Source of the DNA: an uncultured Clostridia bacterium
GTDB lineage: Bacteria; Bacillota; Clostridia; Christensenellales; CAG-314
Assembly (NCBI GenBank): GCA_934294965.1
Contig: CAKRAM010000059.1
Coordinates: 1-33,319 of the forward strand
DNA length: 33,319 nt
Direction of reading: 5' to 3'
Part shown: positions 8,733 to 16,946 of the stretch, piece after piece
Position numbering within the stretch: the stretch's first letter is position 1
Layout of the letters: each line of letters begins with the position of its first letter
The notes under the pieces: model-generated
Database searches by the model: none
Seen by the model: the letters and a program-made list of their open reading frames with translations, nothing else
What the model was told of the DNA's origin: nothing
Program-made: the position numbers and the translations under genes

Positions 8733-9542
8733 ATTCTCTCCTTTGCTCGCTCGGACGAAGCGTACAATTTATTCACTTTCTTTTGATAGTAGGTTTATTA
8801 GGCAATGTGAAAATGTGGACAAGTTGCCTTTCGCACTAAATGTTGTGTACTACGACAAAAATAGGCACAAAATGCGGCGTTATGTTTTTAATAATATCTG
8901 TGCCGCGATTGTGGAAAAGCGCAAAAATTGTCCACCGCATTTCCACATAGAGCGCAAAACGTGTTCGACTAGCCTGTTGTTCGGGCAATAGAGGCAACCG
9001 TTTCGGCACTATAATTCCATATAATATATAATACCATATATCCGCCAAAATTGCAATGTTTGGCACAATGTTATGTCAATCAAAATTAAAAAAATCCATA
9101 TTTCTTAATAAAAAAACTATATTTTTGCTTAATCGCCGCAACGAACAAAACGCAAATCGTTTTTCTTGCGGTGAATTTTTTGTGCGGAGGAAAAAATATT
9201 CGTGCCGTCTATGTGCCTTTTTGATGAGTGCTGCAAAAATTGTTATTGGCAAAACGGCAGGTGATTCAAAGGCGAAAGTTGCATGGCTAAAGAACAAAGT
9301 GGACGTTGTTCAAAAAGTTGAACTGCCAATAGCAAGAGTTGTGCAAATTGGCGCGAAAACGAAAAAAAATAATGGCGAACGTGGGCAAAAAAGGGTACTT
9401 TGAAAAACTAAATTTGGCGAAAATCGGGCAAACGGCCAGCCTAAAAAACACACAATGGGGCGATATTTGGCAAAATGTTGGCACATAAATAGCCAAAAAC
9501 AGCCGCAAGTGGCAAAATGCGGTAAAATTATACAAAATATGA
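8733..9542. other. Candidate chromosomal replication origin region (dnaN-degV gap)
   Basis: A long gene-free stretch between divergently oriented dnaN and degV. DnaA-box-like sites (consensus TTATNCACA / TGTGNATAA) are seen at 8769-8777 (TTATTCACT, one mismatch), 8814-8822 (TGTGGACAA, one mismatch) and 8910-8918 (TGTGGAAAA, one mismatch). Weaker ones lie at 8928-8936 and 8939-8947 on the opposite strand. Beside them are AT-rich blocks at about 9009-9042 and 9080-9133 that could act as an unwinding element. A perfect box is not present, and no skew calculation was possible, so this remains a candidate. The apparent plus-strand frame at 9056-9403 is low-complexity and lacks a ribosome binding site. 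Confidence 0.45.
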
Positions 9543-9571
9543 TTGAAAAAAGGCGGCGTAAATGGTACAAT
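9543..9571 (+). promoter_or_regulatory. Promoter of degV
   Basis: TTGAAA (9543-9548) and TACAAT (9566-9571) are 17 bp apart and lie 28 bp ahead of the degV start, whose GGAGG is at 9590-9594. Confidence 0.65.
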
Positions 9572-9598
9572 GGACAAAATCGTATTTTCGGAGGAAAC

Positions 9599-10480
9599 AT
9601 GAGCGTACTTATTTGTGACGCGGACGGAGAACTTTGGTACACGCGTCAAGAGGAATTGGGATTGGATTGTATTGCAATGCCGTATTCCTACGGAGGAGAA
9701 GAATATTACTACGATTCCGGCAAAAATACCGATTTCAACAAATTCTATGCGGCGGTTCGAGGAGGAGAAATTCCCAAAACGATGGCTCTCAATCCGCAGG
9801 ACTACGTTGAAATACTGGGCAAATACTTTCAAAACGGAGAGGACGTTTTGTATGTCAGCTTTTCGCACGCGATGAGCGGCACTTTCGATCACCTTGCAAC
9901 GGCGTTGGAAATGCTCAAGGAGCAGTACCCGGAACGCAAATGTACGGTGTTCAACACAAACAGCATAAGTTTGGGTGCCGGCATTCAAATGGAGTATGCT
10001 GCCGAACTTAAAAACGCAGGCGCAAGCGACGAGGAAATTTTGCAAAAACTTGCCGAGTTTACCGATCGCGTTGCCGTGTACTTTGTGGTGGACGACCTTA
10101 TGCACCTTAAGCGCGGCGGACGCCTTTCCGGCTTTGCTGCGTTTGCAGGCACGCTGTTTTCTATCAAACCCGTTTTGACAATTGACGAAAAGGGCAGCTT
10201 GGGCGTATTGGAAAAAATCAGCGGAAAGCGCAAAGCGCTTAAACGCATTGCCGAAAAGGTTATAAACGAACTTACCGGAACGGAATTTCCTGTTTACGTT
10301 TTGGACGCCGACTGCAAGGAAGAAGGCGATTCTATTGCCGAAATGATCAAGGAAAAGCGCCCGGAAGCAAAAATCGTGCGTCAAATCATAGGACCGGTTA
10401 TCGGCAGCCACTGCGGCCCGGGAACGGTCGGCACAATTTTCGTTGCCGACAAGCGTCCCATACCTCTCCAAAAGGACTAA
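9599..10480 (+). CDS. DegV family fatty-acid-binding protein
   Basis: The start at 9599 (MSVLICDADGEL) follows GGAGG; a longer frame from 9455 lacks one and would overlap the promoter. The 293-residue length is typical. DegV marks include the early YSYGGEEYYYDSG segment, VSFSHAMSGTFDHL (about residues 83-97, the lipid-carboxylate binding Ser/Thr loop), FNTNSISLGAG, VVDDLMHLKRGGRLSG (about 160-175) and the closing GPVIGSHCGPGTVG. Such proteins bind a fatty acid and, as FakB in Gram-positives, present it to the kinase FakA for phosphorylation; no fakA is in the window, so this role is by family. It is a single-gene unit with its own promoter and terminator. Confidence 0.93.
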   Translation: MSVLICDADGELWYTRQEELGLDCIAMPYSYGGEEYYYDSGKNTDFNKFYAAVRGGEIPKTMALNPQDYVEILGKYFQNGEDVLYVSFSHAMSGTFDHLATALEMLKEQYPERKCTVFNTNSISLGAGIQMEYAAELKNAGASDEEILQKLAEFTDRVAVYFVVDDLMHLKRGGRLSGFAAFAGTLFSIKPVLTIDEKGSLGVLEKISGKRKALKRIAEKVINELTGTEFPVYVLDADCKEEGDSIAEMIKEKRPEAKIVRQIIGPVIGSHCGPGTVGTIFVADKRPIPLQKD

Positions 10481-10499
10481 TTTTCACAAATACAAATTT

Positions 10500-10534
10500 A
10501 GCGGAGATTTCAAAACAGGAATCTCCGCTTTTTT
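10500..10534 (+). terminator. Intrinsic terminator of degV
   Basis: AGCGGAGATT (10500-10509) pairs with AATCTCCGCT (10520-10529) around a 10-base loop and is followed by a run of T. Confidence 0.88.
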
Positions 10535-10858
10535 GTTTATTATTGTTTTTTTTGCATTCAAATTGTTTTGGGAATTTCAAAGTGGCGTATTTTTAAACAA
10601 CCAAAAGCCAGCTTGGCTGCATTTTATAAATAATTGCGTTTTGTCCAACCGGGCAAATTCAAAATAACTTGCAAGTTGGCGATGCGCGACGGCATTTTGG
10701 TAAACTAAACAAATAGCCAAATTATTTATATCTTGTTCAAAATGCTTTTGCTCGGAATATTCGTGCTATCTGGGCAAAATCGCAAAAAGACAGCGTGTTT
10801 AACGGCGAGAAAGTTTTTTTTGCAGCGGAGTTTAAGTCGAGCGTTATGCGCAGAGTGT
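10535..10858. other. Gene-free stretch between degV terminator and uppP
   Basis: About 320 bp without a convincing frame, promoter or strong hairpin on either strand. Nothing recognisable was found. Confidence 0.5.
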
Positions 10859-11617
10859 TTACATTGTTATAAGCGATATTGTCAGCGGAATTACCAAGTA
10901 GACGGCAAACCAAATCCAACTTTTGTTTTTTACCGTGCGCATAACAAGGTATGACGAAGCAAGTCCGGACAAAAATGCGGCAAACGTTCCTGCGGCAACG
11001 CATATCCAATTTATTGTCGAGCCGAGTTTTATTGCCTGATAGGCTTCCACCGCTGCGCCGCCAAGTATAATCGGAACGGAGAGCAAAAAGGAAAACTCCG
11101 CCGAGTCGGACGCGTTCACACCGAACAATTTCATTGTGCAAACTGTTGCGCCGCTTCGGGATAATCCCGGGAAAACGGCAACGCCTTGCGCCAGTCCGGT
11201 TATTATCACGGGCAAAACACCGCAGTTTTGCAGCCGCAGTTTGGGACGGGAAAGTTTTTCCGACAAGACGATAAGCACAATGCTTGCGGCAAAACCGATG
11301 GGTAAAAGGGCATACATCAGGTTTTCGCTTACAAAAAGTTTTATCGGCAAAGCGATTGCCGTCGTTGCGGCGCTTGCCAAAAGCAAGTAGCGCAGTTTTA
11401 CGTCGGCAAGAGGATGCCTGACGGTGTGCCAAATGGACTTGCGGAAGGAAATAAGCACCGCAAGCAACGTGCCGACGTGAAGCATAACGTCAAAAAACAA
11501 ATCGGCTTGCAGGTCGAACAGTTTTTGCGCCAAAAACAAATGTCCGCTGCTGGAAACGGGCAAAAATTCCGTCAGTCCTTGCAATAATCCCAAAAATATA
11601 CTTTGTAAAACGGTCAT
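10859..11617 (-). CDS. uppP: Undecaprenyl-diphosphate phosphatase (BacA/UppP)
   Basis: This integral membrane enzyme removes a phosphate from undecaprenyl pyrophosphate to regenerate the lipid carrier for peptidoglycan and other wall polymers; extra copies give bacitracin resistance. Both family signatures are present: GLTEFLPVSSSGHL at residues 14-27 (catalytic Glu17, the Ser cluster and His26) and PGLSRSG at 150-156 (Arg153 region). At least seven hydrophobic segments fill the 252 residues, close to the usual 260-280. The ATG is preceded by AAGGTAA. It stands alone on the minus strand between plus-strand genes. Confidence 0.95.
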   Translation of the reverse strand: MTVLQSIFLGLLQGLTEFLPVSSSGHLFLAQKLFDLQADLFFDVMLHVGTLLAVLISFRKSIWHTVRHPLADVKLRYLLLASAATTAIALPIKLFVSENLMYALLPIGFAASIVLIVLSEKLSRPKLRLQNCGVLPVIITGLAQGVAVFPGLSRSGATVCTMKLFGVNASDSAEFSFLLSVPIILGGAAVEAYQAIKLGSTINWICVAAGTFAAFLSGLASSYLVMRTVKNKSWIWFAVYLVIPLTISLITM

Positions 11618-11656
11618 AAGTTACCTTTTTCATTTACATTTTGATTATTATGTAGT

Positions 11657-11684
11657 ATCATATTTACACATTGCGTTTTGTCGG
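11657..11684 (-). promoter_or_regulatory. Possible uppP promoter
   Basis: On the minus strand CCGACA (11684-11679) and TATGAT (11662-11657) are 16 bp apart, about 40 bp ahead of the uppP start. The -35 matches consensus in four of six positions. Confidence 0.35.
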
Positions 11685-11861
11685 ATGTGCAAAAGCTATG
11701 CGCTTGGTTTGCGCTAAAATATATTATGGGCAAACCCGCGTTGTAAATTACGGTTTGAACAAACAAATCCGTCAAAAACAAAACTCGCGTCAAAAGCAAT
11801 TTGCCGTCGGCGCAAAATAAGACAATTGCCGCAACAAAAACGTAGTGCGGCGGAGGTAAAA

Positions 11862-12953
11862 ATGAAACTAGGTGTAGTAGGTTTACCTAACGTAGGCAAA
11901 AGCACGTTGTTCAACGCAATCACCCAAGCCGGTGCGGAAATAGCAAACTATCCGTTTTGTACGATAGAGCCCAACGTGGGCGTGGTTGCCGTTCCGGACG
12001 AAAGACTGGATAAACTTGCAAGTTTGTACGACAGCAAAAAAATCACGCCGACCTATCTGAAATTTGTGGATATCGCAGGTTTGGTAAAAGGCGCAAGCCA
12101 CGGCGAGGGACTGGGCAACAAATTTTTGTCCCACATAAGAGAGGTGGACGCAATCGTTCACGTCGTAAGATGTTTTGCGGACAGCAACGTTACTCACGTT
12201 TCGGACAAAATCGATCCCGTTTCCGATATGGAAACAATCAATTTGGAGTTGATTCTTGCCGACGTGGAAACGGTTACCGCCAGATTGAACAAAGCGGTTA
12301 ATATGCAAAAAACCGGCGAAAAGAAGTACAAAATCGAAGCCGAATTGCTCACCAAAATACTTGCGTGGTTGGAGCAGGAAAAACCCGTCCGCACAATGGA
12401 TTTGGACGAGGACGAGCAAGCCGCCGTGGAAGAAATGTTTTTGCTCACGGCAAAACCGGTAATTTATGCCGCAAACATTGCCGAAAGCGATTTGGGCAAG
12501 CCGGAAAACGACCTTGTTAAGGAGGTTGAGGCAAAAGCCGCATCGGAAAACGCCGAAACGTTGGTTATTTGCGCCAAGGTGGAGGAGGAACTTTCCAACC
12601 TTGCTCCGGAAGAAAAGGCAATGTTTTTGGAAAGTTACGGTATTGAAGAAAGCGGTCTTAACAGGCTTGTTAAAAAGTGCTACAAACTTTTGCACCTAAT
12701 CAGTTATCTTACCGCAGGCGAAAAGGAAACCCGCGCATGGACGATAAAGGAAGGTACAAAAGCGCCGCAAGCGGCAGGCAAAATTCACAGCGACTTTGAA
12801 AAAGGGTTCATCCGCGCCGAAATCGTCCCGTACGAAGTGATGATGGAAGCAGGCGGATACAACCAAGCCAAGGAACACGGCAAAGTTCGCAGCGAAGGCA
12901 AGGACTATGTGATAAAAGACGGCGACGTGGTATTGTTCAGGTTCAACGTATAG
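11862..12953 (+). CDS. ychF: Redox-regulated ATPase YchF (Obg-family)
   Basis: The start at 11862 (MKLGVVGLPNVGKST) follows GGAGG; an upstream in-frame ATG at 11826 has no site. At 363 residues it has the family length. G1 is GLPNVGKS (residues 7-14) and the switch region carries FVDIAGLVKGASHGEGLGN. The usual NKxD guanine-specificity motif is replaced by NIAE (about residue 205), the change that makes YchF prefer ATP. A helical insertion and a C-terminal TGS-like domain (AWTIKEGTKAPQAAGKIHSD and GGYNQAKEHGKVRSEGKDY) complete it. YchF associates with ribosomes and affects stress responses and translation. It is a lone gene on the plus strand. Confidence 0.97.
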   Translation: MKLGVVGLPNVGKSTLFNAITQAGAEIANYPFCTIEPNVGVVAVPDERLDKLASLYDSKKITPTYLKFVDIAGLVKGASHGEGLGNKFLSHIREVDAIVHVVRCFADSNVTHVSDKIDPVSDMETINLELILADVETVTARLNKAVNMQKTGEKKYKIEAELLTKILAWLEQEKPVRTMDLDEDEQAAVEEMFLLTAKPVIYAANIAESDLGKPENDLVKEVEAKAASENAETLVICAKVEEELSNLAPEEKAMFLESYGIEESGLNRLVKKCYKLLHLISYLTAGEKETRAWTIKEGTKAPQAAGKIHSDFEKGFIRAEIVPYEVMMEAGGYNQAKEHGKVRSEGKDYVIKDGDVVLFRFNV

Positions 12954-13104
12954 TGCCGTTTACAAACGAAATAGCGGTGCGTTTCGGCAAAAAGAAACAA
13001 AAACGAAATTTTGCCGTATAATCGCAAACTTGGCATTTGAGCTAAAACGGATTATTCCAAAGATGACCGTCGCTATTAGTCTATTCGATTATTTAGGAGG
13101 AAAA

Positions 13105-14766
13105 ATGTGTACCGTAGAACAGTCCAAAACCGCCCCAAGCGGAAAAGTTAAACTCGGCAACAAAATTGCTTTTGCTTGCGGAGATATTTTCGGTGGCGGC
13201 AGTTTTAATATCATCAACTTTTTGTTTACACCGTTTTTGACGCTTGTTGTGGGCGTGCCGATGGTGTGGCTAACGCCGATTTTGCTTATTTCCAAACTTT
13301 GGGACGGCATCATCGATCCGTTTATCGGCAAAATCACAGACGGCAAACAACCCGGGAAATTCGGCAAACGCAGATGGTTTATGCTGGTGTTTGCTCCATG
13401 CGTGTGCGTGGGAATGATTTTGTTGTTCTTCCCTTGGAACTTGGTCACCACAAGCGTATTTTGGAAATGCGTATTGGTTATCATAACTTACATGCTGTAC
13501 GCAACGGCGCAAAGTTTAGTGCTTATCCCGTACTATTCGCACGCAAGCGAAATGACCGACGATTTTAACGAGCGTAACAACACAAATGCGGTGCGTTTGG
13601 CGTTCAGTCTTATTTCCAGCATAATTTGCGTAGCCGTTCCCGGTATGATCGCGTCTCCCACAAAGGGAGATAACGGCGTTTGCTACATAATAATGGCAAG
13701 CGTTTTCGGCGTCATATTTATGGTGTCGATACTGATCACGGCTTTGTTCAGCAAGGAACAAATCGTAACGCCTGCAGTAAAAACCAAACTGAACATAAAA
13801 GATTTTTTGCAACCGCTCAAAGTTAAAACTTATCGTCAATATTTGGGTATGCAAATGTGCACGTCCATGGCAATGGCGGTTATGTCCAGTTTCTTCTTCA
13901 CGTTTTGCGACTTTTATCTTCGTCGTATGACCTACGCGGAAGTGACGACGCTCGGTCCAAGCGGCAGCAGATTTCCCATCGCAACGGTGGCAGCCGCAAT
14001 GATGTTTGTGGCGCAAATATTCGCCTTGCCGTTTTATTTGTTCCTAATCAAGAAAAAATCCAAACGATTTGCCTATATCACCGGCGCAACCATTTGGATT
14101 GTGCTTGCCGCACTTATGCTGTTGTTGCCTGCCGAAACGGCAATCAACACGGTTACGGAAAACGGAGTTAAGTTCATTTCCACACAAGTCGGATCTCCCG
14201 ATTGGCTGCTAATAGTTACCGGATTGCTTTTGGGCTTCGGCATCGGCGGAACGGTGTTTGTGCCGCACAGCAGTTTCGGTGACGTGTGCGACGTGGGAGA
14301 GTTGTATTTTGGCAATCGCACGGAAGGCGCGTTTAGCGGACTTACAAACTTTTTGAATACGACCGCGCAAGCAATCGGTTTGGCAATTCCGCCGGCAATC
14401 ATAGGCCTAGCCGGCTATCAGGAAACCGAATACGTAACTATTGCCGAGTTCACACAAAACAGCGGCATATCCGCAATCAACGGAATGAGCGGCATTTGGG
14501 AAAACGGTTTGGAAAAATGGAAGTACACCGTCGGAAACGGCTCCGTGCAACTTTTGCCCGTGGCGCAGTCGGATTCGGCGCAACTTGCCATCAAACTGAC
14601 GTTTATTTTGCTGCCCATAGCCATAATGGCAATCGGCATACTTATTGCTTTTCGCTTCAAACTCACCAAAGACTTGCAACGTCAAATTGTGGAAGCCAAC
14701 CAAACGGAGGACAAATCCACGCAGGAATTTGCACAACTACGTAGCGACCTTTTGGAAAAACTGTAA
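13105..14766 (+). CDS. GPH-family (MelB-type) sugar:cation symporter
   Basis: ATG at 13105 follows a perfect AGGAGG; the frame extends upstream to 13030 without a site. The 553-residue product has about twelve hydrophobic segments. It shows the glycoside-pentoside-hexuronide symporter pattern: an N-terminal KIAFACGDIFGGGSFN, then WDGIIDPFIGKITD (about residues 68-82), and FGKRRWFML in the first cytoplasmic loop. VPHSSFGDVCDVGELYFGNR with TEGAFSGLTNFLN around residues 390-425 is the other conserved half-site. Members import sugars or glycosides with Na+ or H+; the substrate cannot be told. The length exceeds the usual 450-500, partly from extra sequence around 290-310 and 450-490. A TATAAT-like -10 lies at 13017-13022 with a poor -35. 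A strong terminator follows. Confidence 0.9.
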   Translation: MCTVEQSKTAPSGKVKLGNKIAFACGDIFGGGSFNIINFLFTPFLTLVVGVPMVWLTPILLISKLWDGIIDPFIGKITDGKQPGKFGKRRWFMLVFAPCVCVGMILLFFPWNLVTTSVFWKCVLVIITYMLYATAQSLVLIPYYSHASEMTDDFNERNNTNAVRLAFSLISSIICVAVPGMIASPTKGDNGVCYIIMASVFGVIFMVSILITALFSKEQIVTPAVKTKLNIKDFLQPLKVKTYRQYLGMQMCTSMAMAVMSSFFFTFCDFYLRRMTYAEVTTLGPSGSRFPIATVAAAMMFVAQIFALPFYLFLIKKKSKRFAYITGATIWIVLAALMLLLPAETAINTVTENGVKFISTQVGSPDWLLIVTGLLLGFGIGGTVFVPHSSFGDVCDVGELYFGNRTEGAFSGLTNFLNTTAQAIGLAIPPAIIGLAGYQETEYVTIAEFTQNSGISAINGMSGIWENGLEKWKYTVGNGSVQLLPVAQSDSAQLAIKLTFILLPIAIMAIGILIAFRFKLTKDLQRQIVEANQTEDKSTQEFAQLRSDLLEKL

Positions 14767-14791
14767 AATTAGGCTAAATTCAAAACTTAAT

Positions 14792-14835
14792 GTACCCTCG
14801 AAAGCATTATCGGTTTTCGAGGGTACGGTTTTTTT
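14792..14835 (+). terminator. Intrinsic terminator after the GPH symporter
   Basis: A perfect 12-bp stem (GTACCCTCGAAA, 14792-14803, with TTTCGAGGGTAC, 14815-14826) is followed by seven T residues. Confidence 0.92.
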
Positions 14836-14875
14836 GTTTTTGGGATGTAAAATTTGCTATAACAGTCTTGTCGGT

Positions 14876-14904
14876 TTGACAGTTATTTTGCGGTGTGGTA
14901 TCAT
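14876..14904 (+). promoter_or_regulatory. Sigma-A promoter upstream of the pnuC leader
   Basis: TTGACA (14876-14881) and TATCAT (14899-14904) are 17 bp apart. The predicted start of transcription is near 14911, some 540 bases ahead of pnuC. It drives either a long leader or a separate small RNA. Confidence 0.7.
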
Positions 14905-14910
14905 TTGAGA

Positions 14911-15453
14911 GTTGTTTTTTTGAGCAGCCAACGCCGCCGCAAAGAAAAAGCGCAAAACAAATTTGGAGCGTTTTGCGCGCTGTCGAACAAACAAATGCGG
15001 AAAGCGATTTTGCCTGTTGGCAATGTGTGAACTTACTATTGCGGCAACAAATCGTTTTTGGAGTTTAACTCTCGTCTACGTGAGGCATGCAACACAGGAC
15101 AGTCGCGGAAAGCGGCAAATCTGCCGTTTACTATTGCAAAGGTAGTATCAATTGCATTTGAACTCATTGCAAAAGTAAGTGGCAATTTCGTCAAAATAAG
15201 TCAATTGCCATTGGGAGTAGTATAAAATAAACGAGTATGCCATTTTCGTTTAACCTTGGCGGCACGTGGGGGTTTAACGCTTTCACTACTTTTTAGGTTA
15301 AGCGCCATCTGCGTACTGGACCGTACAGAGCAAGCGACGATAACAATGTACTGCGGCACTTGGGCGCGATTATAAACACGGCGGGTTCAAATTTCAACTG
15401 CCAAGAAAAACAACAAGAAAAATCGGAAAAAGGAGATTTTGGAGGAAAGTCCG
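14911..15453 (+). ncRNA. Long non-coding leader (or separate small RNA) ahead of pnuC
   Basis: No convincing gene is found here, yet the sequence is rich in complementary arms. Near 14950-14980 GCGCAAAAC pairs with GTTTTGCGC; near 15115-15130 CGGCA pairs with TGCCG; GGCAATT at 15181-15187 pairs with AATTGCC at 15203-15209. A possible pseudoknot lies at 15250-15307. No terminator-like hairpin with a T-run was seen before pnuC, so read-through into the gene is likely. I could not match it to a known riboswitch class; TPP, cobalamin and T-box consensus elements are absent. Confidence 0.35.
15250..15307 (+). promoter_or_regulatory. Possible pseudoknotted regulatory RNA in the pnuC leader
   Basis: TTAACCT (15250-15256) can pair with AGGTTAA (15295-15301), and TGGCG (15257-15261) with CGCCA (15303-15307). 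The arms interleave in order A-B-A'-B', giving an H-type pseudoknot or two mutually exclusive helices. It lies 150 bases ahead of a vitamin/nucleoside transporter gene. The pairing is seen in the sequence; regulation is inference. Confidence 0.35.
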
Positions 15454-16692
15454 ATGGATCACAAGAAGAAAAGTTTTGGTCAAAGATGCAAAGATATGAG
15501 GCACTATTTTTCCACGTACGAAAAAATATGGTTCTTTTCCATATTGATTTTGGCAATAGTGTTCAGTTTCATTTTTCCGGAAACGGACGATCCGGATTAT
15601 AACGTGGCAATAAAATGCGCAAACACCTCTTCCTACGAGGCAGTTTCGGCAAACTTCGAAGGCAGCAAGGGAGAGTTTGTTATAAGCGGTTTTTACTATA
15701 CTCCCGAACTTAAAGCCGACGGCAACTACGAGGACGCGGAAGGAGTAACCTACTACGACGTTTCCTACCTCGGCTACGACGAATACACCGTTTTGGCAGG
15801 CGACAAAAACACAACGTCGCTAAAATTGCCCGCGCCCTTAAAAGCCGACATGAATATCGTTTTTGTGGGCTATGCCGATAGCGATGACGCCGAAATTCAC
15901 GTAACGTTGCTCTCGGGCGGCGGCGAAACGGTGTTCGAGCAAAGCGGCGTAACTTTCAACGAGGGAACGTTCGGCAGCACAACCGTAACGGAAAATCCGC
16001 TAAAATACTTTGTAAACGTAAAATGGATAACGTTTTTGTACCTCTTGGACGTGGTGCTTAACGTTGCGTGCGAACTGCTCATTTCCAAACAAAGTAAATG
16101 GAACTTCATCGTTTCGCTTGCGGTGGAAGTTGTGGAAATTTTGGTTTGCGTGTTTTGCGCGTACCGCTTTGCAACAATGGCGGTTACCTTGCTGTTTTGG
16201 ATTCCTTGCGACATCATCAGTTTTATCGTGTGGAATCGCCACCCCGACCAACAGGACGAGGAAGTTACCGTCGTCAAAAAACTTACCCCGTGGCAGGACG
16301 TGCTTATCGTGTTGGGCATTGCCGTTTGGACGGTGGGCGTTGGCTATCTTCTCACCTTTTTGGACGTTCCCGGCGGCATTTTTGCTAACAACGTTCAAGC
16401 CAAAAACATCGCTTGCTACTTGGACGCGTGCGCCTCGGCAGTGGGCATAGTAAACGGCGTGCTGATTTTGTTGCGCTACCGCGAGCAGTGGATTGCTTGG
16501 TACATTTGCTGCATAATCGAAACGGTTATCAACATAATGGCAGGTCAGTGGATTTTGTTGGTGCTTAAAGCCGGCTATATCACAAACACAACCTATGGCT
16601 ACATCAAGTGGACAAAGTACATCAAACAACTCAAATTGCGTAACGAGGCGCAAGCCGCAACCGTTGCCGCAAACGCTGGTACATCCGACTAA
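15454..16692 (+). CDS. pnuC: PnuC-family transporter with a large extracytoplasmic insert, 412 residues
   Basis: The ATG at 15454 follows GGAGG (15441-15445) by 8 bases; a TTG at 15439 is a poorer choice. The C-terminal half has the PnuC pattern: several membrane helices with WIAWYICCIIETVINIMAGQ and KAGYITNTTYGYIKWTKY (about residues 350-395), the Trp/Asn-rich core that binds the riboside. Relatives move nicotinamide riboside (PnuC), thiamine (PnuT) or riboflavin (RibM) by facilitated diffusion; the substrate is uncertain. Normal members have about 200-240 residues. Here a first helix (about 24-40) is followed by some 145 soluble, beta-rich residues (about 41-188) before the seven-helix region, which is unusual. 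The long structured leader suggests RNA-level control by a cofactor. Confidence 0.82.
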   Translation: MDHKKKSFGQRCKDMRHYFSTYEKIWFFSILILAIVFSFIFPETDDPDYNVAIKCANTSSYEAVSANFEGSKGEFVISGFYYTPELKADGNYEDAEGVTYYDVSYLGYDEYTVLAGDKNTTSLKLPAPLKADMNIVFVGYADSDDAEIHVTLLSGGGETVFEQSGVTFNEGTFGSTTVTENPLKYFVNVKWITFLYLLDVVLNVACELLISKQSKWNFIVSLAVEVVEILVCVFCAYRFATMAVTLLFWIPCDIISFIVWNRHPDQQDEEVTVVKKLTPWQDVLIVLGIAVWTVGVGYLLTFLDVPGGIFANNVQAKNIACYLDACASAVGIVNGVLILLRYREQWIAWYICCIIETVINIMAGQWILLVLKAGYITNTTYGYIKWTKYIKQLKLRNEAQAATVAANAGTSD

Positions 16693-16750
16693 CAGGCAGA
16701 ATAAGCAATCGAATTTAAAAACACAAACGAATAATTTTAATAATCGTATC

Positions 16751-16778
16751 CGTCGGCAAACGCTTTTGTTTGCCGACG
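16751..16778 (+). terminator. Terminator-like hairpin after pnuC
   Basis: CGTCGGCAAAC (16751-16761) pairs perfectly with GTTTGCCGACG (16768-16778) around a 6-base loop. The T-run that follows (TCGTTTTG) is short, so termination may be partial. Confidence 0.65.
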
Positions 16779-16908
16779 TCGTTTTGTTCCCGGCAAAATT
16801 ATCGTCGCATAATAGACAACGGCACGGCATAAACTTTGCAATGTCAACAACTATAAATTAACAACCTATATTGCACACCAACCTGCGAAACAGGTTTCAC
16901 CGGCGGGG

Positions 16909-16937
16909 TTGCAAAATGTAGAAAAGTGTAGTATAAT
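16909..16937 (+). promoter_or_regulatory. dnaA promoter giving a nearly leaderless mRNA
   Basis: TTGCAA (16909-16914) and TATAAT (16932-16937) are 17 bp apart. The -10 ends only 9 bases before the dnaA ATG at 16947, so transcription should start about 0-4 bases ahead of it. No ribosome binding site precedes the ATG. A 5-codon ORF (ATG at 16936, MKKPC) overlaps the start out of frame. A small hairpin (AACCTG-CGAAA-CAGGTT) lies just upstream at about 16880-16897. Confidence 0.62.
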
Positions 16938-16946
16938 GAAAAAACC

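Noticed and set aside
9056..9403. 115-residue plus-strand frame in the dnaN-degV gap
   Set aside because: Lys/Asn/Arg-rich low-complexity product, no ribosome binding site, and it overlaps the AT-rich origin candidate.
9287..10471. 394-residue minus-strand frame opposite degV
   Set aside because: Complete antisense of a clear DegV gene; Phe/Arg/His-rich shadow composition.
14963..15145. 60-codon plus-strand frame in the pnuC leader
   Set aside because: Arg/Cys-rich product with no ribosome binding site; the region looks like structured RNA.
15384..15395. GGGTTCAAAT resembling a tRNA T-loop
   Set aside because: The following bases cannot close the T stem and no acceptor or anticodon arm is found.
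15440..15455. GGAGGAAAGTCCG resembling the conserved P4 element of RNase P RNA
   Set aside because: It is the ribosome binding site and first bases of pnuC; no other rnpB elements are near.
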